Shown here: positions 53,005 through 63,682 of the stretch, one piece after another
Numbering within the stretch: the first letter of the stretch is position 1
Layout: each line of letters opens with the position of its first letter
Assembly: GCF_028372415.1 (NCBI RefSeq)
Contig: NC_092872.1
Coordinates: forward strand, 389,196,853-389,260,852
DNA from: Notamacropus eugenii
Taxonomy: Eukaryota; Chordata; Mammalia; Diprotodontia; Macropodidae
Direction: 5' to 3'
DNA length: 64,000 nt
Made by a program: the position numbers and the translations under genes
The notes under the pieces: generated by a model
Databases searched by the model: none
What the model saw: the letters and a program-made list of their open reading frames with translations, nothing else
What the model was told of the DNA's origin: nothing

Positions 53005-53540
53005 ACTCAATTCAACACACTTTTATTGAATGTCTAGTTCACATATGGGGGGCACTAATCAGCATATAAAAATGAATAAGGCTTGGACCTTACAATCTAG
53101 CAGAGGAAATAAATATATTTATCAAAAATAAATAAAAAATAGCATAATAATGAATAAGGTACCAACTATGCCAACTTTGCATTCACTATGCCCCACCATC
53201 TTTCCTGGGAATTCAAAAGTGAGGAGAAATCATGTCTGGCTAAGCAGATGAAGGAAAACTTCATGGAACAAGTAGCCCTCAAGGATGGATAGGATTCCCA
53301 CAAGTCTTGAAATAAGAAGAGAGTAGATCATTCCAAGGAGAAGGAATGGCACAGGCAAGGAGATTGGCATGGGGAAGTATGAGGCTTGTATGAGGAACAG
53401 GGAGTTGCCTAGTTGGCTGTAAACATTGGTAGAGCATGTGTAGGAAAGTAGGTAGGCTGTCAAGGTCATGAATTCCTGGCTAAGGAATTTAGGCTTAATT
53501 TGGTAGGAAAGGGAAAGCTCTCAAAGGCCTTTGAAGTGGA
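53005..53540 (-). mobile_element. L2-like LINE 3' part, divergent
   Basis: CACTTTTATTGAATGTCTAG, CTTACAATCTAGCAGAGG, then CTTCATGGAACAAGTAGCCC, CAAGGAGATTGGCATGGGGA, AGGAACAGGGAGTTGCCTAG follow the L2 antisense order but diverge from the other copies. It resembles 62346-62690. Confidence 0.6.
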
Positions 53541-54096
53541 CTGGAATACTGGCTAATTTTAAGTGGCTAAATGCATTCTTCATTGTAAAAACTTGAGAGG
53601 GAAAAGAATGAGTTTTGTGACAGGGCAGTATGGAAAATGTGACTAGCAGTGATGGGAGATAGGGAATTCCTTCTTCACCCCTATTCTTTGGAAAACAAAC
53701 ATGATATAAAATCAATCCCATGTTGAAGAATACATTAGGCCTTTAGTCAAATCTATTCTTGTTTTATGACTTACTCCGTGCAGGGTAATGTGCTCATCAG
53801 CTTCACTCCATTGGAGACCAAGTTGTAAGTATAACAACCCCCTTGACAAGATTCTCAAGGACACACAAAGTACTGCCCAGCATAGGAAAGAGAAAAACAT
53901 TTTATTTTTCCTAGTAACCCAATTGAGAAGATACAGTTTCACCATCTCTGGGAAAACAGCCTGTCTTCCTTAGTGGGCTACTGATGTCAGCCATTTCTTC
54001 TCTATTTTGGAATTGCTATGCTCAAGGGTCCAAATATTCCAAGGGAAAACAGAGTCTGTCTGATTCTCGTAGGAAAAGAAGGAAAATCTCTTTGCA
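53541..54096. other. Unassigned sequence
   Basis: Repeat-poor; several short frames without domains. Confidence 0.35.
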
Positions 54097-54265
54097 ATCA
54101 ATCAATGAGCATTATTAAGGGCCTACCATTATGTACCAGGCATTATGGTGAGTGCAAGGGATACAAAAACAAAATAAAACAGTTGTAGCCCTTGCAGAGC
54201 TAACTAACATTCTATCAGGAGAAACATGTTCATGTATACAAAGTAAATATAAAGTGGGCCAGAAG
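54097..54265 (-). mobile_element. L2 LINE 3' end
   Basis: CAATCAATCAATGAGCATTA, TTATGTACCAGGCATTATGG, GCAGAGCTAACTAACATTCT. Confidence 0.8.
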
Positions 54266-54524
54266 GAAAGAAGGGAAGAGAGAAGAAAGGAAACTGCTCA
54301 TAGCCATTCTATTCGTGATCTACTTGCAACTAGAGGTTAGTCTTTTCCTCTAGGAGAAACAGGTAGCTACCTATCAATAGATACTAATATAAGTATCTTT
54401 CAAGTTGACTCCTTGCCAGTCACTCTTATTAGCCTGCCTGGGTTCCTAAAATTCCCTTCTCCACAATGAAGTATTTCCTCTGGGTTAAGACTCCATGACT
54501 CTAAGCTGTCCCTTTTATAAAAAC

Positions 54525-54745
54525 CATAACAATTCACATTTCTTTAGTACTTAAGGATTTACAAAGTATCTTCAAAAGAATCCCATGAGGCAAGTCATAC
54601 AGGTATTATTATTGTCATTTTAACAGATGAGAAAACTAAGTCTCAGAGAGATTAAGTTGCTGGTGTCAGTCAGAATTTGAACCCAGGTCTCTCAACTCCA
54701 AATCCATCAATCTGGTCACCATACTACTTCAGGCTACCTCCTTGA
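54525..54745 (-). mobile_element. MIR-like SINE
   Basis: GATTTACAAAGTATCTTCAA, CATTTTAACAGATGAGAAAA, AGTCTCAGAGAGATTAAGTT, TTTGAACCCAGGTCTCTCAA, ACCATACTACTTCAGGCTAC. Confidence 0.82.
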
Positions 54746-54867
54746 AAACATAAATATACACTATTTTCAGAAAGGAACCATTAATACCTTTACACTTATC
54801 ATATTGGTTAACCCATCAATATATGTATTGATACTATATACACATACACACACACACATACATATCA

Positions 54868-55050
54868 CATTAAGGTTTGCAAACAACCTTACGTATATTA
54901 GCTAATTTGATTCCCCCATAAACCTGTGAAGTAAATGCTGTTATTATCCCTATTTTATATAAGAAGCCTTTTAGTTTGAGAGAATTTAAGTGATTTGCCT
55001 AGGGTAACACAGTTAAAATTTGTGAGGCAGGATTTGAACTATGTCCCTAG
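54868..55050 (-). mobile_element. MIR-like SINE
   Basis: AAACCTGTGAAGTAAATGCT, GTTATTATCCCTATTTTATA, AGTGATTTGCCTAGGGTAAC, ACAGTTAAAATTTGTGAGGC, AGGATTTGAACTATG. Confidence 0.78.
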
Positions 55051-55384
55051 AAAATTCCTAAAGGAACAGTAAAAGGAACAGTAAACAGTAAACAGGTTTA
55101 GTACTTTCCAACGGGAGGATACGACGTATATGTGAGGATTCCCAACTATAGTGTAATATGTGGTTTTTACTCTTTCTAACTTTCTGTTTGCATCTTATTC
55201 CTTCTGCTTTGTCCAAGGTACTCATGCCATTACAGTATTCTGATTAGTTCAGAACATTTGCCAACAGATGTCGGGTAGAGTCAGCTTCGTTCTATCTGGA
55301 TACAACCATTGCACCAATTCATCTGAAAGCTAGAAATACACCATTTTGTTCTGAGGAGGGATGGATGAGGGAAGGAATATAAAG

Positions 55385-55619
55385 TCACAGAATCTTAGAG
55401 TTGGGAGGAGCTGTAGATGTAAGTTAGCCCAATCCTTACCTGAAATATAAAAACAATATACACATTGCCTGGTACCAAAACTAGCAGTACTTTGTATGCA
55501 GTTGGAGTTTGTTGACTTGAATTTTATTGTCTTTGAACACCTACAGTGATGAGGCTCATCTCCTAAAGCTGCTCATGCTATTTTTGAACACTACTTATTT
55601 TTCCTATATTCTATTTCCT
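55385..55619 (-). mobile_element. CR1-type 3' end fragment
   Basis: ACAGAATCTTAGAGTTGGGA, GTTAGCCCAATCCTTACCTG, then GAGGCTCATCTCCTAAAGCT and TATTTTTGAACACTACTTAT, which fit a degraded antisense CR1 terminus. Confidence 0.45.
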
Positions 55620-56960
55620 TTTCTCAGTCTTCAACCTCTGACATTTCTGTAGCTTTCAACAATATTGACCACCCCATCTTCTGAGATACTCTTATCTGCT
55701 TTGGCTTCTCCCCCACAGAACTGTGAGCTCTTTGAGAACAGAGACTGTTTTTGCCTTTCTTTGTATTCCCATCATGTAGCACAGTGCCTGGCACATGGTA
55801 GAAGCTTAATAAATGATTCCTGGTTTGACTTGGCATGGCTCCCTCCTGTTTTCTCCATGTCTGACCATTTTAGCTAGCTCCTTTGCTACTTTATCATCCA
55901 TCTCTTGAATCATGGAGCCTTCCCCTAAGGCTCTGTTCTCGGACTTGTTTTCTCTCTTTCTTTTATACTCTTTTTTCATGATCTCATCAGCTCCCACAAA
56001 TTCAATTATAATCTCTCAGCTGATGACTTCCAAATCTATACATCCAGCCCTAATTTCTCTCTAAACGTCAGTCTTGTGTCTTCAACTGCCTGCTAAATAT
56101 CTCCACTTGGCTGGGCAACCAGCACCTCAACTTCAACCTGTTCCAAAAAGAAATTTACCATCTTTCCACTCCCCAGACCCCACTAAACATACCCTCCTAT
56201 AAACTTCCCTCTTTCTGTTAAAAGCACCACATTCCTTCGACTCTCCCTGCTCCCTTACCTCACATAACTAATCAGATACTAATTACTTGTTAGTTATACC
56301 TTTACAACACTCCTACAATCTATCCCTTTCTTTCTTCCTATAATGTCACCCACACTAGTTCAGACCTTCATTGTGATTCATCTGGACTATTGTAATAGCC
56401 TTTAAACTGGTCTTCTTGCCTCCTTTTTCTCTCCTTCAAATATATTCTGTACACAACTGCCAAAATCACATCATATCTGTATTCAAAAACCTTAAGTGGC
56501 TCCCTTTTGGCTCTAAGAGTCAATACAGGTTCCCTAGCCTTTTAAGACCATCCACAATCTGGCTCCAAAATACCTTCCCACCCTTATTTCACATTACACA
56601 ATTTCACACATTCTTGGTTCCAGCTAAACATGCCATCTCACTCACCTAAACTATCTCCTGGGTTGGAATGGACTCTATAAATTTGCCTTTCAGAATCTTT
56701 ATTTTTCTTCAAAATTCATCTCAGATGCCACTTTTTCCATGTAACTTTCCCTGATTCTCCCAGTTAATAGACTTCTCTTCCTTATCAAATATTCTAGAAG
56801 AATTTGATCTCTCCTTTATCCTCCATAAATACTTGTCTTTTATCATACTTATCTGCTCAAATGTAATATCTGACCCACTCAAGAGAATGTAAGCCCCTTG
56901 CAGGCAAGAACTTTTTTTATTTCTATCCCCTAGTATAGTGTCTGGCATAACAGGTAATTT
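55620..56960 (+). mobile_element. L2-type LINE, RT region to 3' end
   Basis: The translation shows SADD in place of YADD (56016-56027) within NLSADDFQIYTS, then the downstream ORF2 part (CATCTGGACTATTGTAATAG, ACTGCCAAAATCACATCATA, AAGTGGCTCCCTTTTGGCTC) and the terminus (GAATGTAAGCCCCTTGCAGG, TATCCCCTAGTATAGTGTCT). It is interrupted by an L2 3' end at 55700-55830. Confidence 0.85.
55700..55830 (+). mobile_element. L2 LINE 3' end inserted in another L2
   Basis: AACTGTGAGCTCTTTGAGAA, TTTCTTTGTATTCCCATCAT, GTAGCACAGTGCCTGGCACA, AAGCTTAATAAATGATTCCT. Same orientation as its host but out of order, since the host RT coding resumes after it. Confidence 0.8.
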
Positions 56961-57019
56961 TATAGTGTGTGGAATCAACAGCTTTGTCAAGAAATTCATT
57001 CTTGTTTAGTTTTAGCTAA

Positions 57020-57640
57020 AATCTGCAACCCATTCCTTCGCAAGAATTCTCTTTACAATATGATGTATAAGTGTTCATGTGACCTTTTATCAAATACCTT
57101 TAGTGAAGGAGAGAACCTGTTCTACTGAGGCAGTCTTTCCCATTTTCAGAAAACTTTAATTATTAGTACATTTTTCCCATCAAGCTGAAATCCTCCTATG
57201 CAATTTCTATTTTGTTAACAATTTTCCCTTCTCTGGCTAAGCAAAATAAGCCCAGCCTTTTCCCCACATGACAGTCTTTCAAATACTTGAAGACAATGAT
57301 CATGTTTCCTTTAAGTCTTCTCTTCTCCAGGCTAAACATCCTCCATTTCCTTTCCGATGTAATGATCTCCAGTCTTTGTCACCTTCTTCTGAATGTTCTC
57401 TAACTCATCAGTATCTTTTTTAAAATGTGGTACCCCCTAACTGAATACATTTCTCCAGATGTGGCCTGTCCAGAGTTGAGTACAATGGAACCATGGAACC
57501 ACTCTCATGCTGACTTTATTCTTCTCTCAGTGTTGCCCAAGATCATATTACCTGTGTGAGCTGCCATATCTTGCTATTGGCTGAGGTTGAGCTTACAGTC
57601 CACAAAAATACCCAGATCTTTTTTATGTAAACTGGGGAAT
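57020..57640 (-). mobile_element. CR1/L3 LINE, antisense
   Basis: TGACAGTCTTTCAAATACTT, GTCTTCTCTTCTCCAGGCTA, ATGTTCTCTAACTCATCAGT, CATTTCTCCAGATGTGGCCT, CAGAGTTGAGTACAATGGAA, GAGCTTACAGTCCACAAAAA. Same order as 9690-10388. A MIR-type tail scrap (GTGTGTAAAGTACCTTGAAG) follows near 57735-57800. Confidence 0.78.
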
Positions 57641-57829
57641 TTTTTTAATGTAAAATTAGAATCTGTAAAATTGGAATAATACTGCTTAAATGTCCTTCAT
57701 CATGGAGGTATGTCAAAAACAAGTGAGACAAGGTGTGTAAAGTACCTTGAAGTCTTTAGAGCACTCTAAAAAAGTTTCTAATTATTATCATAAAATAAAA
57801 TAGTCTGAAAAAATATTTAATCAAAATCT

Positions 57830-58154
57830 ATCTTTCTATGATCTCAACCCAGTGTCCTGGCTTTCCCACTAGCTAGTGGTGGGATAGTACCATGGAGGAG
57901 TAGAAAAAATTCTGGATCATTGCTGGAAAGGTACATGAAGGAAGGCTTTCAACTAAAATATTGCCAACAAAATTGTGGATTAGACTAACCTTTCTGGTAT
58001 ACTCCAAGGATGTCTGTGGCAAAAAGAAAGAAATGAATTTTCTTTTATGCACTTAAAAAACATTTTTCTGAGGAATCTATAGGCTACTACCAAAGGTGCT
58101 CATGATACCTGCTCAAGATTAAGACTTCCTAATATTGGCAGGGTATAACATAGG
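57830..58154. other. Unassigned sequence
   Basis: Nothing recognised. Confidence 0.35.
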
Positions 58155-58360
58155 GATATGTATATATGTGCATATATATATGCCCCTATATTATATATAC
58201 ATATATTATATACAGATATTATGTGTATATATATGTACACATACATACACACATGATATATACACATGTATACACATAAACTCATGTAGGCACAAACGTG
58301 CATATAAATGTGTCATATGTGTATATGTATATGTGTGTATATATATGTATATATATGGAA
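58155..58360. repeat. TA/TG/CA-rich microsatellite
   Basis: Roughly 200 bases of mostly alternating pyrimidine-purine TATG, ACAT and TGTA units. Open frames on both strands are Tyr/Ile/Cys/Val-rich artefacts. Confidence 0.9.
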
Positions 58361-58414
58361 ATAGAGGCATAGATATAGAAATGATAGAGATTGAGATGTA
58401 ATAATTACCACTTT

Positions 58415-58620
58415 TGCAATAACAAAAACATTGAAATTAAGTGGGTATTCATCTCTTAGGGGGAATGGGCCAATAAATTATGGTCTCTGAATGTGAAGGT
58501 ATATTATTACACTACTAGGAGCTGATGCATATTGAAGAAAGTACAAAAAGAATACTAAAACAAAATGATTATAGTAATAAAAATGAAAACAACACTACAA
58601 GTTGACTGAATGAAGATCAA
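58415..58620 (+). mobile_element. L1 LINE ORF2 C-terminal fragment
   Basis: CAAAAACATTGAAATTAAGT, AATGGGCCAATAAATTATGG, AATGTGAAGGTATATTATTA, TGAATGAAGATCAAAAATTG parallels the L1 segment at 42260-42430. Confidence 0.6.
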
Positions 58621-58639
58621 AAATTGCAACAAACAATTT

Positions 58640-58860
58640 CCACTGTGATAGCTTCTAGCTTACTATCTTGACTAAGTCATTAAACTTTACTGAGCCTCAG
58701 TTTTCTCCAATGTAAAAATGAAGATGACAGTATTTGTACTACCTACTTTACAAGATTTTCGTGAAGAAAGCATTTCATAAACTATAGAGCGCTATATAAA
58801 AACATTTGCATTAAATGATCTCTGAGGTTCCATCTTCCTTCCATTCTGAATCTAGGATTT
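58640..58860 (+). mobile_element. MIR-like SINE
   Basis: TCTTGACTAAGTCATTAAAC, GAGCCTCAGTTTTCTCCAAT, GATTTTCGTGAAGAAAGCAT, ATGATCTCTGAGGTTCCATC. Confidence 0.78.
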
Positions 58861-59623
58861 AAGCATATGCCAATAAATCTAGCTTCCCTTCTCTATTTTC
58901 AAAGGTCTCACTTGCAATGTAATGATAAGAGACCTTGGTACTTGAAAAGAAATGTCCCTGTCCATGTCAAGTGTCCCTGAGGGACAGCCGGGATCTGCTA
59001 ACTTCTCTGACCTCTCTCTCCATTCACATCCTGTAGTCTTAATAACCTCCTTGCCCTAAAAGTCAAAGCAGGAACAATTGAACCCTGAGCTAGGCCCTTC
59101 CTGCCTGTGGTTTCTTAAAACTACTTATATATATTACATGCACTAGTATGATGTATAATATGGTACATGTATTCTGTTGACTGTGGAACAGCTAAGGGAA
59201 TTTACCACAGGCTTTTTAGCTAATCTGTGGTTTGCTTTGGCAGGAGTATCCTCCTCCCTGAGATATAGCCAATCCTTCATTGTTTCCTTAGAAAGAATCC
59301 TGTCTGTACCCATCAGATGATAATTCCTTTTAGAACTGAAAACCTCAGAAGGGGCAAAAGGCAAAGCTTGTGGCTGAGATGGGAAGCTCATTTCCTTTGG
59401 GGATCTTTAAAAAGAGGATCTGAAGTTCTTAGTACCATGATTAAAGCCAGAATTGTTCTCAGGACCTCTGGATATGCATTCCTCGAATCCCCCGACCTTC
59501 AGTGACTACCCTACCCACTTCCTTGAGAGAAAAAAAAGGAAATGGGAAATCAAATGTAAGTCCAAAGAAATTCTTTGGTGCAATAGGCAAAAAAAGGGAT
59601 TTTATCTCTTACATTTATACAAA
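58861..59623. other. Unassigned sequence
   Basis: Repeat-poor; an 82-codon minus frame (59391-59143) and smaller plus frames have no domain. Confidence 0.35.
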
Positions 59624-59800
59624 GAAGAGATTCTTAACCTAGGGTTCATGTTATTGTTGTTAACATTTTGATAACTGTATTTCATTCCTTTAACTGCCTA
59701 TGTATTTTATTTTTTGCATTAAAAAAAGCATTATTCTGAGAAGGGATCCAAAATTTCCCCGACTGCCAAACAAAGTTCCATGACATGGAAAAAACTAACG
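59624..59800. mobile_element. hAT-MITE-like repeat
   Basis: GATTCTTAACCTAGGGTTCA, TTTTGATAACTGTATTTCAT, GCATTATTCTGAGAAGGGAT, GACTGCCAAACAAAGTTCCA. The AACCT..GGGTTC edge and the GAGAAGGGATCC block are shared, reversed, with 6600-6720. Confidence 0.5.
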
Positions 59801-60019
59801 CCTCCTTCTCTATGCCAACATGAATGATATTTTTAGTGAAAAGATGGGAAGTCAGTTCCCAAAGGGTTCAATGGTAGCAAATATTGTAAGCAATTGGAAT
59901 AAATATAAAGCCCCCCCCCAAGTTTACCACTTTTAAGAGAACAATATTAACTTGGATATACAATTCATTTTAAAATGTGTTTGCATCATGGTTCCTTTCT
60001 CTACTCACATAGCTTTCAC

Positions 60020-60466
60020 CCTAGTTCAGGCCCCTCATCACCAGGCACCCAAACTATCTCAAGAGCCTCTTAATGAGTCTTCTTGACTCCAGTCTCTTTT
60101 CTCTCCAATCCATTATCTATATAGCTTCCAAATTAATATTCCTAGAACACAGAAATGACCATATCATTTCCATACTCAAAAATGGCTTCCGGTTGTTATT
60201 AAGATAAACTACAAACTCCTCAGCCAGCACCTAAAGCCCTCCACATCCCAGCTTTCACTTACCACTCCAGCTTTAGTTAATAGTGTTCCCTTATATGCAT
60301 ACTCTGTTCCAGGCAAGCTGGCCTACAACTCTTCCCATTCCATGACATCCCCTTCCCTTTTGTTCCTATCCTTTTGTTCTAGTGATATTCCTGTTTCTGA
60401 AATACATCCCCATCTCCTCTCCTCATCTCATGCAATCCTTCCTTCAAAACTTAGATCAAGTGCCAC
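60020..60466 (+). mobile_element. L2 LINE, left part
   Basis: AGAGCCTCTTAATGAGTCTT, CAGAAATGACCATATCATTT, CAAAAATGGCTTCCGGTTGT, CACTTACCACTCCAGC, then CTTCAAAACTTAGATCAAGT, GCCACCT. Interrupted by a SINE at 60467. Confidence 0.82.
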
Positions 60467-60655
60467 CTCATGATCAAAGAGTTAAGGTTGGGAAGGACCT
60501 TAGAGACCTAATTTTACAGTTGAGAAAACTGAGACAAGCAGAAGTTAAGTGACTTGCCCTGGGTCTCACAACTAGAAAATGTCTGAGGGTGAATTTTAAC
60601 TCAGATCTTCCTTATTCCAAGACTCTTGTTCTATAAGTAGATTATGTAACCTCTT
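60467..60655 (-). mobile_element. MIR-like/unnamed old SINE in L2
   Basis: GGTTGGGAAGGACCTTAGAG, ACAGTTGAGAAAACTGAGAC, AGTGACTTGCCCTGGGTCTC, GAATTTTAACTCAGATCTTC. Confidence 0.75.
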
Positions 60656-60885
60656 ACATGAACCCTTTCCCAATTCTCCCAATTATTAACATTTTCAATC
60701 TCAAAAATTATTTTGTGTTTTCTTGTGTTTGTGCTATATTCTCCCCCTCCCCACTTCCCTGATCTTTTCCCCTAGTAGTATATTAGCTCCTCAAAGGAAT
60801 AGATTATTTCATTTTTTTCTTTGTATCCCTAGCACAATGCCTTGCATAAATAGGCATTCAATGAACTTCTTCAATTGAAGTGATG
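60656..60885 (+). mobile_element. L2 LINE 3' end, right part
   Basis: ACATGAACCCTTTCCCAATT, GTATATTAGCTCCTCAAAGG, TTTCTTTGTATCCCTAGCAC, AATGCCTTGCATAAATAGGC. Confidence 0.83.
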
Positions 60886-61739
60886 GATTTCATTTATAGT
60901 AACATATAATATGTGTATTATGCTAATTTAGATTGTAAACTTTATATAAAAGTGAGTTAGTGGTAGTGGTAGTGGTAACAAACACTTAGAGGTCAGGAAT
61001 AAAATAAACATTTTATATCATGCCTAGTACATTGAATACATTCATAGCAATTCAGCAACAGCAGGTATATTGTGCAATGGAAGTTTTACTTCTTCCAACT
61101 AAGGTCTGTGTGGTCATGGAGAAAAGGGGTGGGGGTGGGAAGTGAAGCTCATTTTTCCAGAAACCATTTAGATAATGAAAATCCACCTGGGTAAGTCCAT
61201 TCTTTGATCCTCTCTTCTCTTCAAAGAACAGGGAACATGGGCTGTGTTTCTAGGAACTCAGTACACCAGAGGCCAAGAGGTGGGGAGATATTTTTCTTTC
61301 CATGGATCATATTTATCCATTTATCTCCTGGTGGGTCTGTGGTATAAACCAACACTGTAGAAATAGATAGATGGATACAAAATGTGCTCACATAGTGCTA
61401 ACCCCACCCATAAATCTGTTTAGCCTCTGCTACTGTTACCTAGGGAACGCTCCAGTGGGGCCTCATTGGCACAACTGCGAGCCCAGTGGTCTGCAGTCAA
61501 AGGTGCCCAGTTTTAATCTCCCTAGATGATCTGCTTACTATGAAAACATTCTTCGCCCATGACAGTCACTTCCTTCTCTAAGAGAGTCTTAGTACTCAGC
61601 AGCAGGACTCCGGCCATAGATTCTTAGCTTCTTTAGTGTGGAAAAAACCTTCTGCCTTCAAGGATGAACAAGGGAAGCAACCTAAATCCAGGGAGCTCTC
61701 TACCCCTCAAAAAGGAATAGTTCTACAAGGCAAGCTCCA
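60886..61739. other. Repeat-poor island with X-box-like motif
   Basis: No transposon recognised. GTTACC-TA-GGGAAC (61435-61448) resembles an RFX X-box (two half-sites, one mismatch from perfect symmetry). It is followed by a mildly CpG-richer 61440-61620. Confidence 0.38.
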
Positions 61740-61935
61740 AGAGAGGGAGCAGTGGTTTTTACAGAAAGCATGTTGGACCAAAGATCAGGAGACCCGTCTT
61801 TATTGCTTACTTATTAATAAACTTCATGACCTTGAGAATGTTTTTACCCTTACCTACGTTTTCTTATCAGCCAGATGGGGACTAGAAAATGTTCTGCCCC
61901 ACTTACAAGTTTCAAATGAAGATCAAATGAGATAA
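61740..61935 (+). mobile_element. MIR-like SINE
   Basis: AAAGCATGTTGGACCAAAGA, GATCAGGAGACCCGTCTTTA, CATGACCTTGAGAATG, TTTCTTATCAGCCAGATGGG, GAAGATCAAATGAGATAATT. The 99-codon frame ending here (61636-61935) is partly this SINE. Confidence 0.65.
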
Positions 61936-62345
61936 TTCAACAAACATTTATTATTAGGAGATAATCAATCCATTAATCTACAAGGCATTGTACTAAGCAC
62001 TGGGGCTACAAAGAGAGGCAAAAACATTCCCTCCTTCGAGGGTGCTCACATTTTCATTGGGGAGGCAACATGCAAATAATTAGGCACATACAAATATTTA
62101 GAGTTGATGGAAGATAGCCTTAGAAGGTAATAGCTTCAGCAGATGGAGGGGAGAAGAGACTGGGAAGGAGTCCTGCAGAAAGTTCCATCTGAGTTGAGTC
62201 TTGAAAGAAGACGAGGAGTCTAAAAGACTGAGGAGAAGAAAAAGACCCAACATAGGGGACGAAGTCACAGAAATGAAAGATAGAATGGCTTGTGTGAGGA
62301 ACAGCAAGTGGGTCAGTATGGCTAGATTGGATAGGATGTGGCTCT
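61936..62345 (-). mobile_element. L2 LINE 3' end
   Basis: CAACAAACATTTATTATTAG, GCATTGTACTAAGCACTGGG, AGAGAGGCAAAAACATTCCC, GGTGCTCACATTTTCATTGG, TGTGAGGAACAGCAAGTGGG, TCAGTATGGCTAGATTGG. Confidence 0.87.
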
Positions 62346-62690
62346 ATATTAGACGCAAAAGTTATTAATATAAGGATGAGTGAAACACAGTCCCTAGCTG
62401 CATGAAAATTATCATTTAGAAAAACAAATAAAGTAGCAATGGCAAAGTACCTCATAAAAGAGGTACAAAGCACTCTGGGAGTACAGCATTGAGAAAGAGA
62501 GATAGCATAGAGTTTGAGGGAAAAAATCTAGCAAGTCTTCATGGAGAAGATGGCATTTAAGATAAGTCATGAAAAAGGATAGAATTATGAGGAGTGATGA
62601 AATCAGGTCGGTTCAGGTGCAATAAATAATATGAACAAAGTACCAGAGTGGGAAAGCTATTACAAGAAAGTACAGAGATCATGTGAATAG
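62346..62690 (-). mobile_element. L2-like LINE 3' part, divergent
   Basis: AAACACAGTCCCTAGCTGCA, GGTACAAAGCACTCTGGGAG, CTTCATGGAGAAGATGGCAT, TTAAGATAAGTCATGAAAAA. Resembles 53005-53540. Confidence 0.55.
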
Positions 62691-62691
62691 T

Positions 62692-62875
62692 CACAGAATG
62701 TTAAAGCTCGAAGACATCTTAAAGATCATCTAAAACCAATCACTGGGCAGATGAGGAAACTGAGGCCCAGGGAAATGTAACAAGATCATGTAAGTGGCAA
62801 GTGATAGGGTCATGACATAACACCAGATCTCTCAACTCGTTTTATTAAACTCACATTTCATTAAACTCACTGAAA
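62692..62875 (-). mobile_element. MIR-like/unnamed old SINE
   Basis: CACAGAATGTTAAAGCTCGA, GATCATCTAAAACCAATCAC, GATGAGGAAACTGAGGCCCA, CACCAGATCTCTCAACTC. Confidence 0.72.
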
Positions 62876-63417
62876 AATTATTTGATTTATTATTATATCC
62901 TTATTATTATTCCTATTAACTTGTTCTCATCTTAATTTGATGGACTCCTGGGATATGTTGCTGAACCATTATTCTTTTGTGTTTGGTGTTCTGTAAATTA
63001 TTGTGCAGGCATGTAAAATATCTGCTTTTAGGAATTAGGTAAAAGTTTTGGGATGGAAGCTCATCTTCTCTAGGCTTGCTGAAAACATCTTTGGAACATT
63101 TTCAGCAGTGAATAGGATCTTAAGGATATTACGTACTTCATCCTGTTCCCATGTGATTTTGATTGTTTTTCCACTGAGTCTCTACATATTTTAAGATTTT
63201 TCAATTTATAAAATTTGAAGATTATTAGAATTTTGTGTGGTGGCATCTATTATAAAATTATCATTCTTCATTTTTGGAGTCGGTATTATTTCTGGGTAAT
63301 TATGAACAATTACTTTGTCTGTAATAATATTCTGATTCCAGTATAATTTATCTGTTGAATTCATGAGGCTATATTAAGATCTATATTAGTAATAAGGGGG
63401 TTTTCTGTCTATTAATT
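62876..63417. other. AT-rich unassigned sequence
   Basis: No family or gene recognised. A very old LINE is possible. Confidence 0.35.
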
Positions 63418-63682
63418 AATAATAATAACTAACAAATCACTCTTGCTACATGCCAGACACTATGCTAAGAGCTTTACAAATATTATCTTGTTCGATCCTC
63501 ACAACAACCCTGAGAGATAGGTGCTATTATTATCCCCATTTTACAGTTTAAGAAACTGAGGAAAGCAGAGGTTAAGTGACCTGCCAAAGTTCACACAGCT
63601 AAAGTGTCTGAGGTCAGATTTTAACTCAGGTCTTCCTGACTCCAGTTGCAACACCCTATCCACTGGGCTACATTGCTGTCTT
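63418..63682 (-). mobile_element. MIR-like SINE with L2-type tail, full length
   Basis: CTACATGCCAGACACTATGC, TAAGAGCTTTACAAATATTA, CTCACAACAACCCTGAGAGA, CCCATTTTACAGTTTAAGAA, TAAGTGACCTGCCAAAGTTC, CACCCTATCCACTGGGCTAC. Confidence 0.92.
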
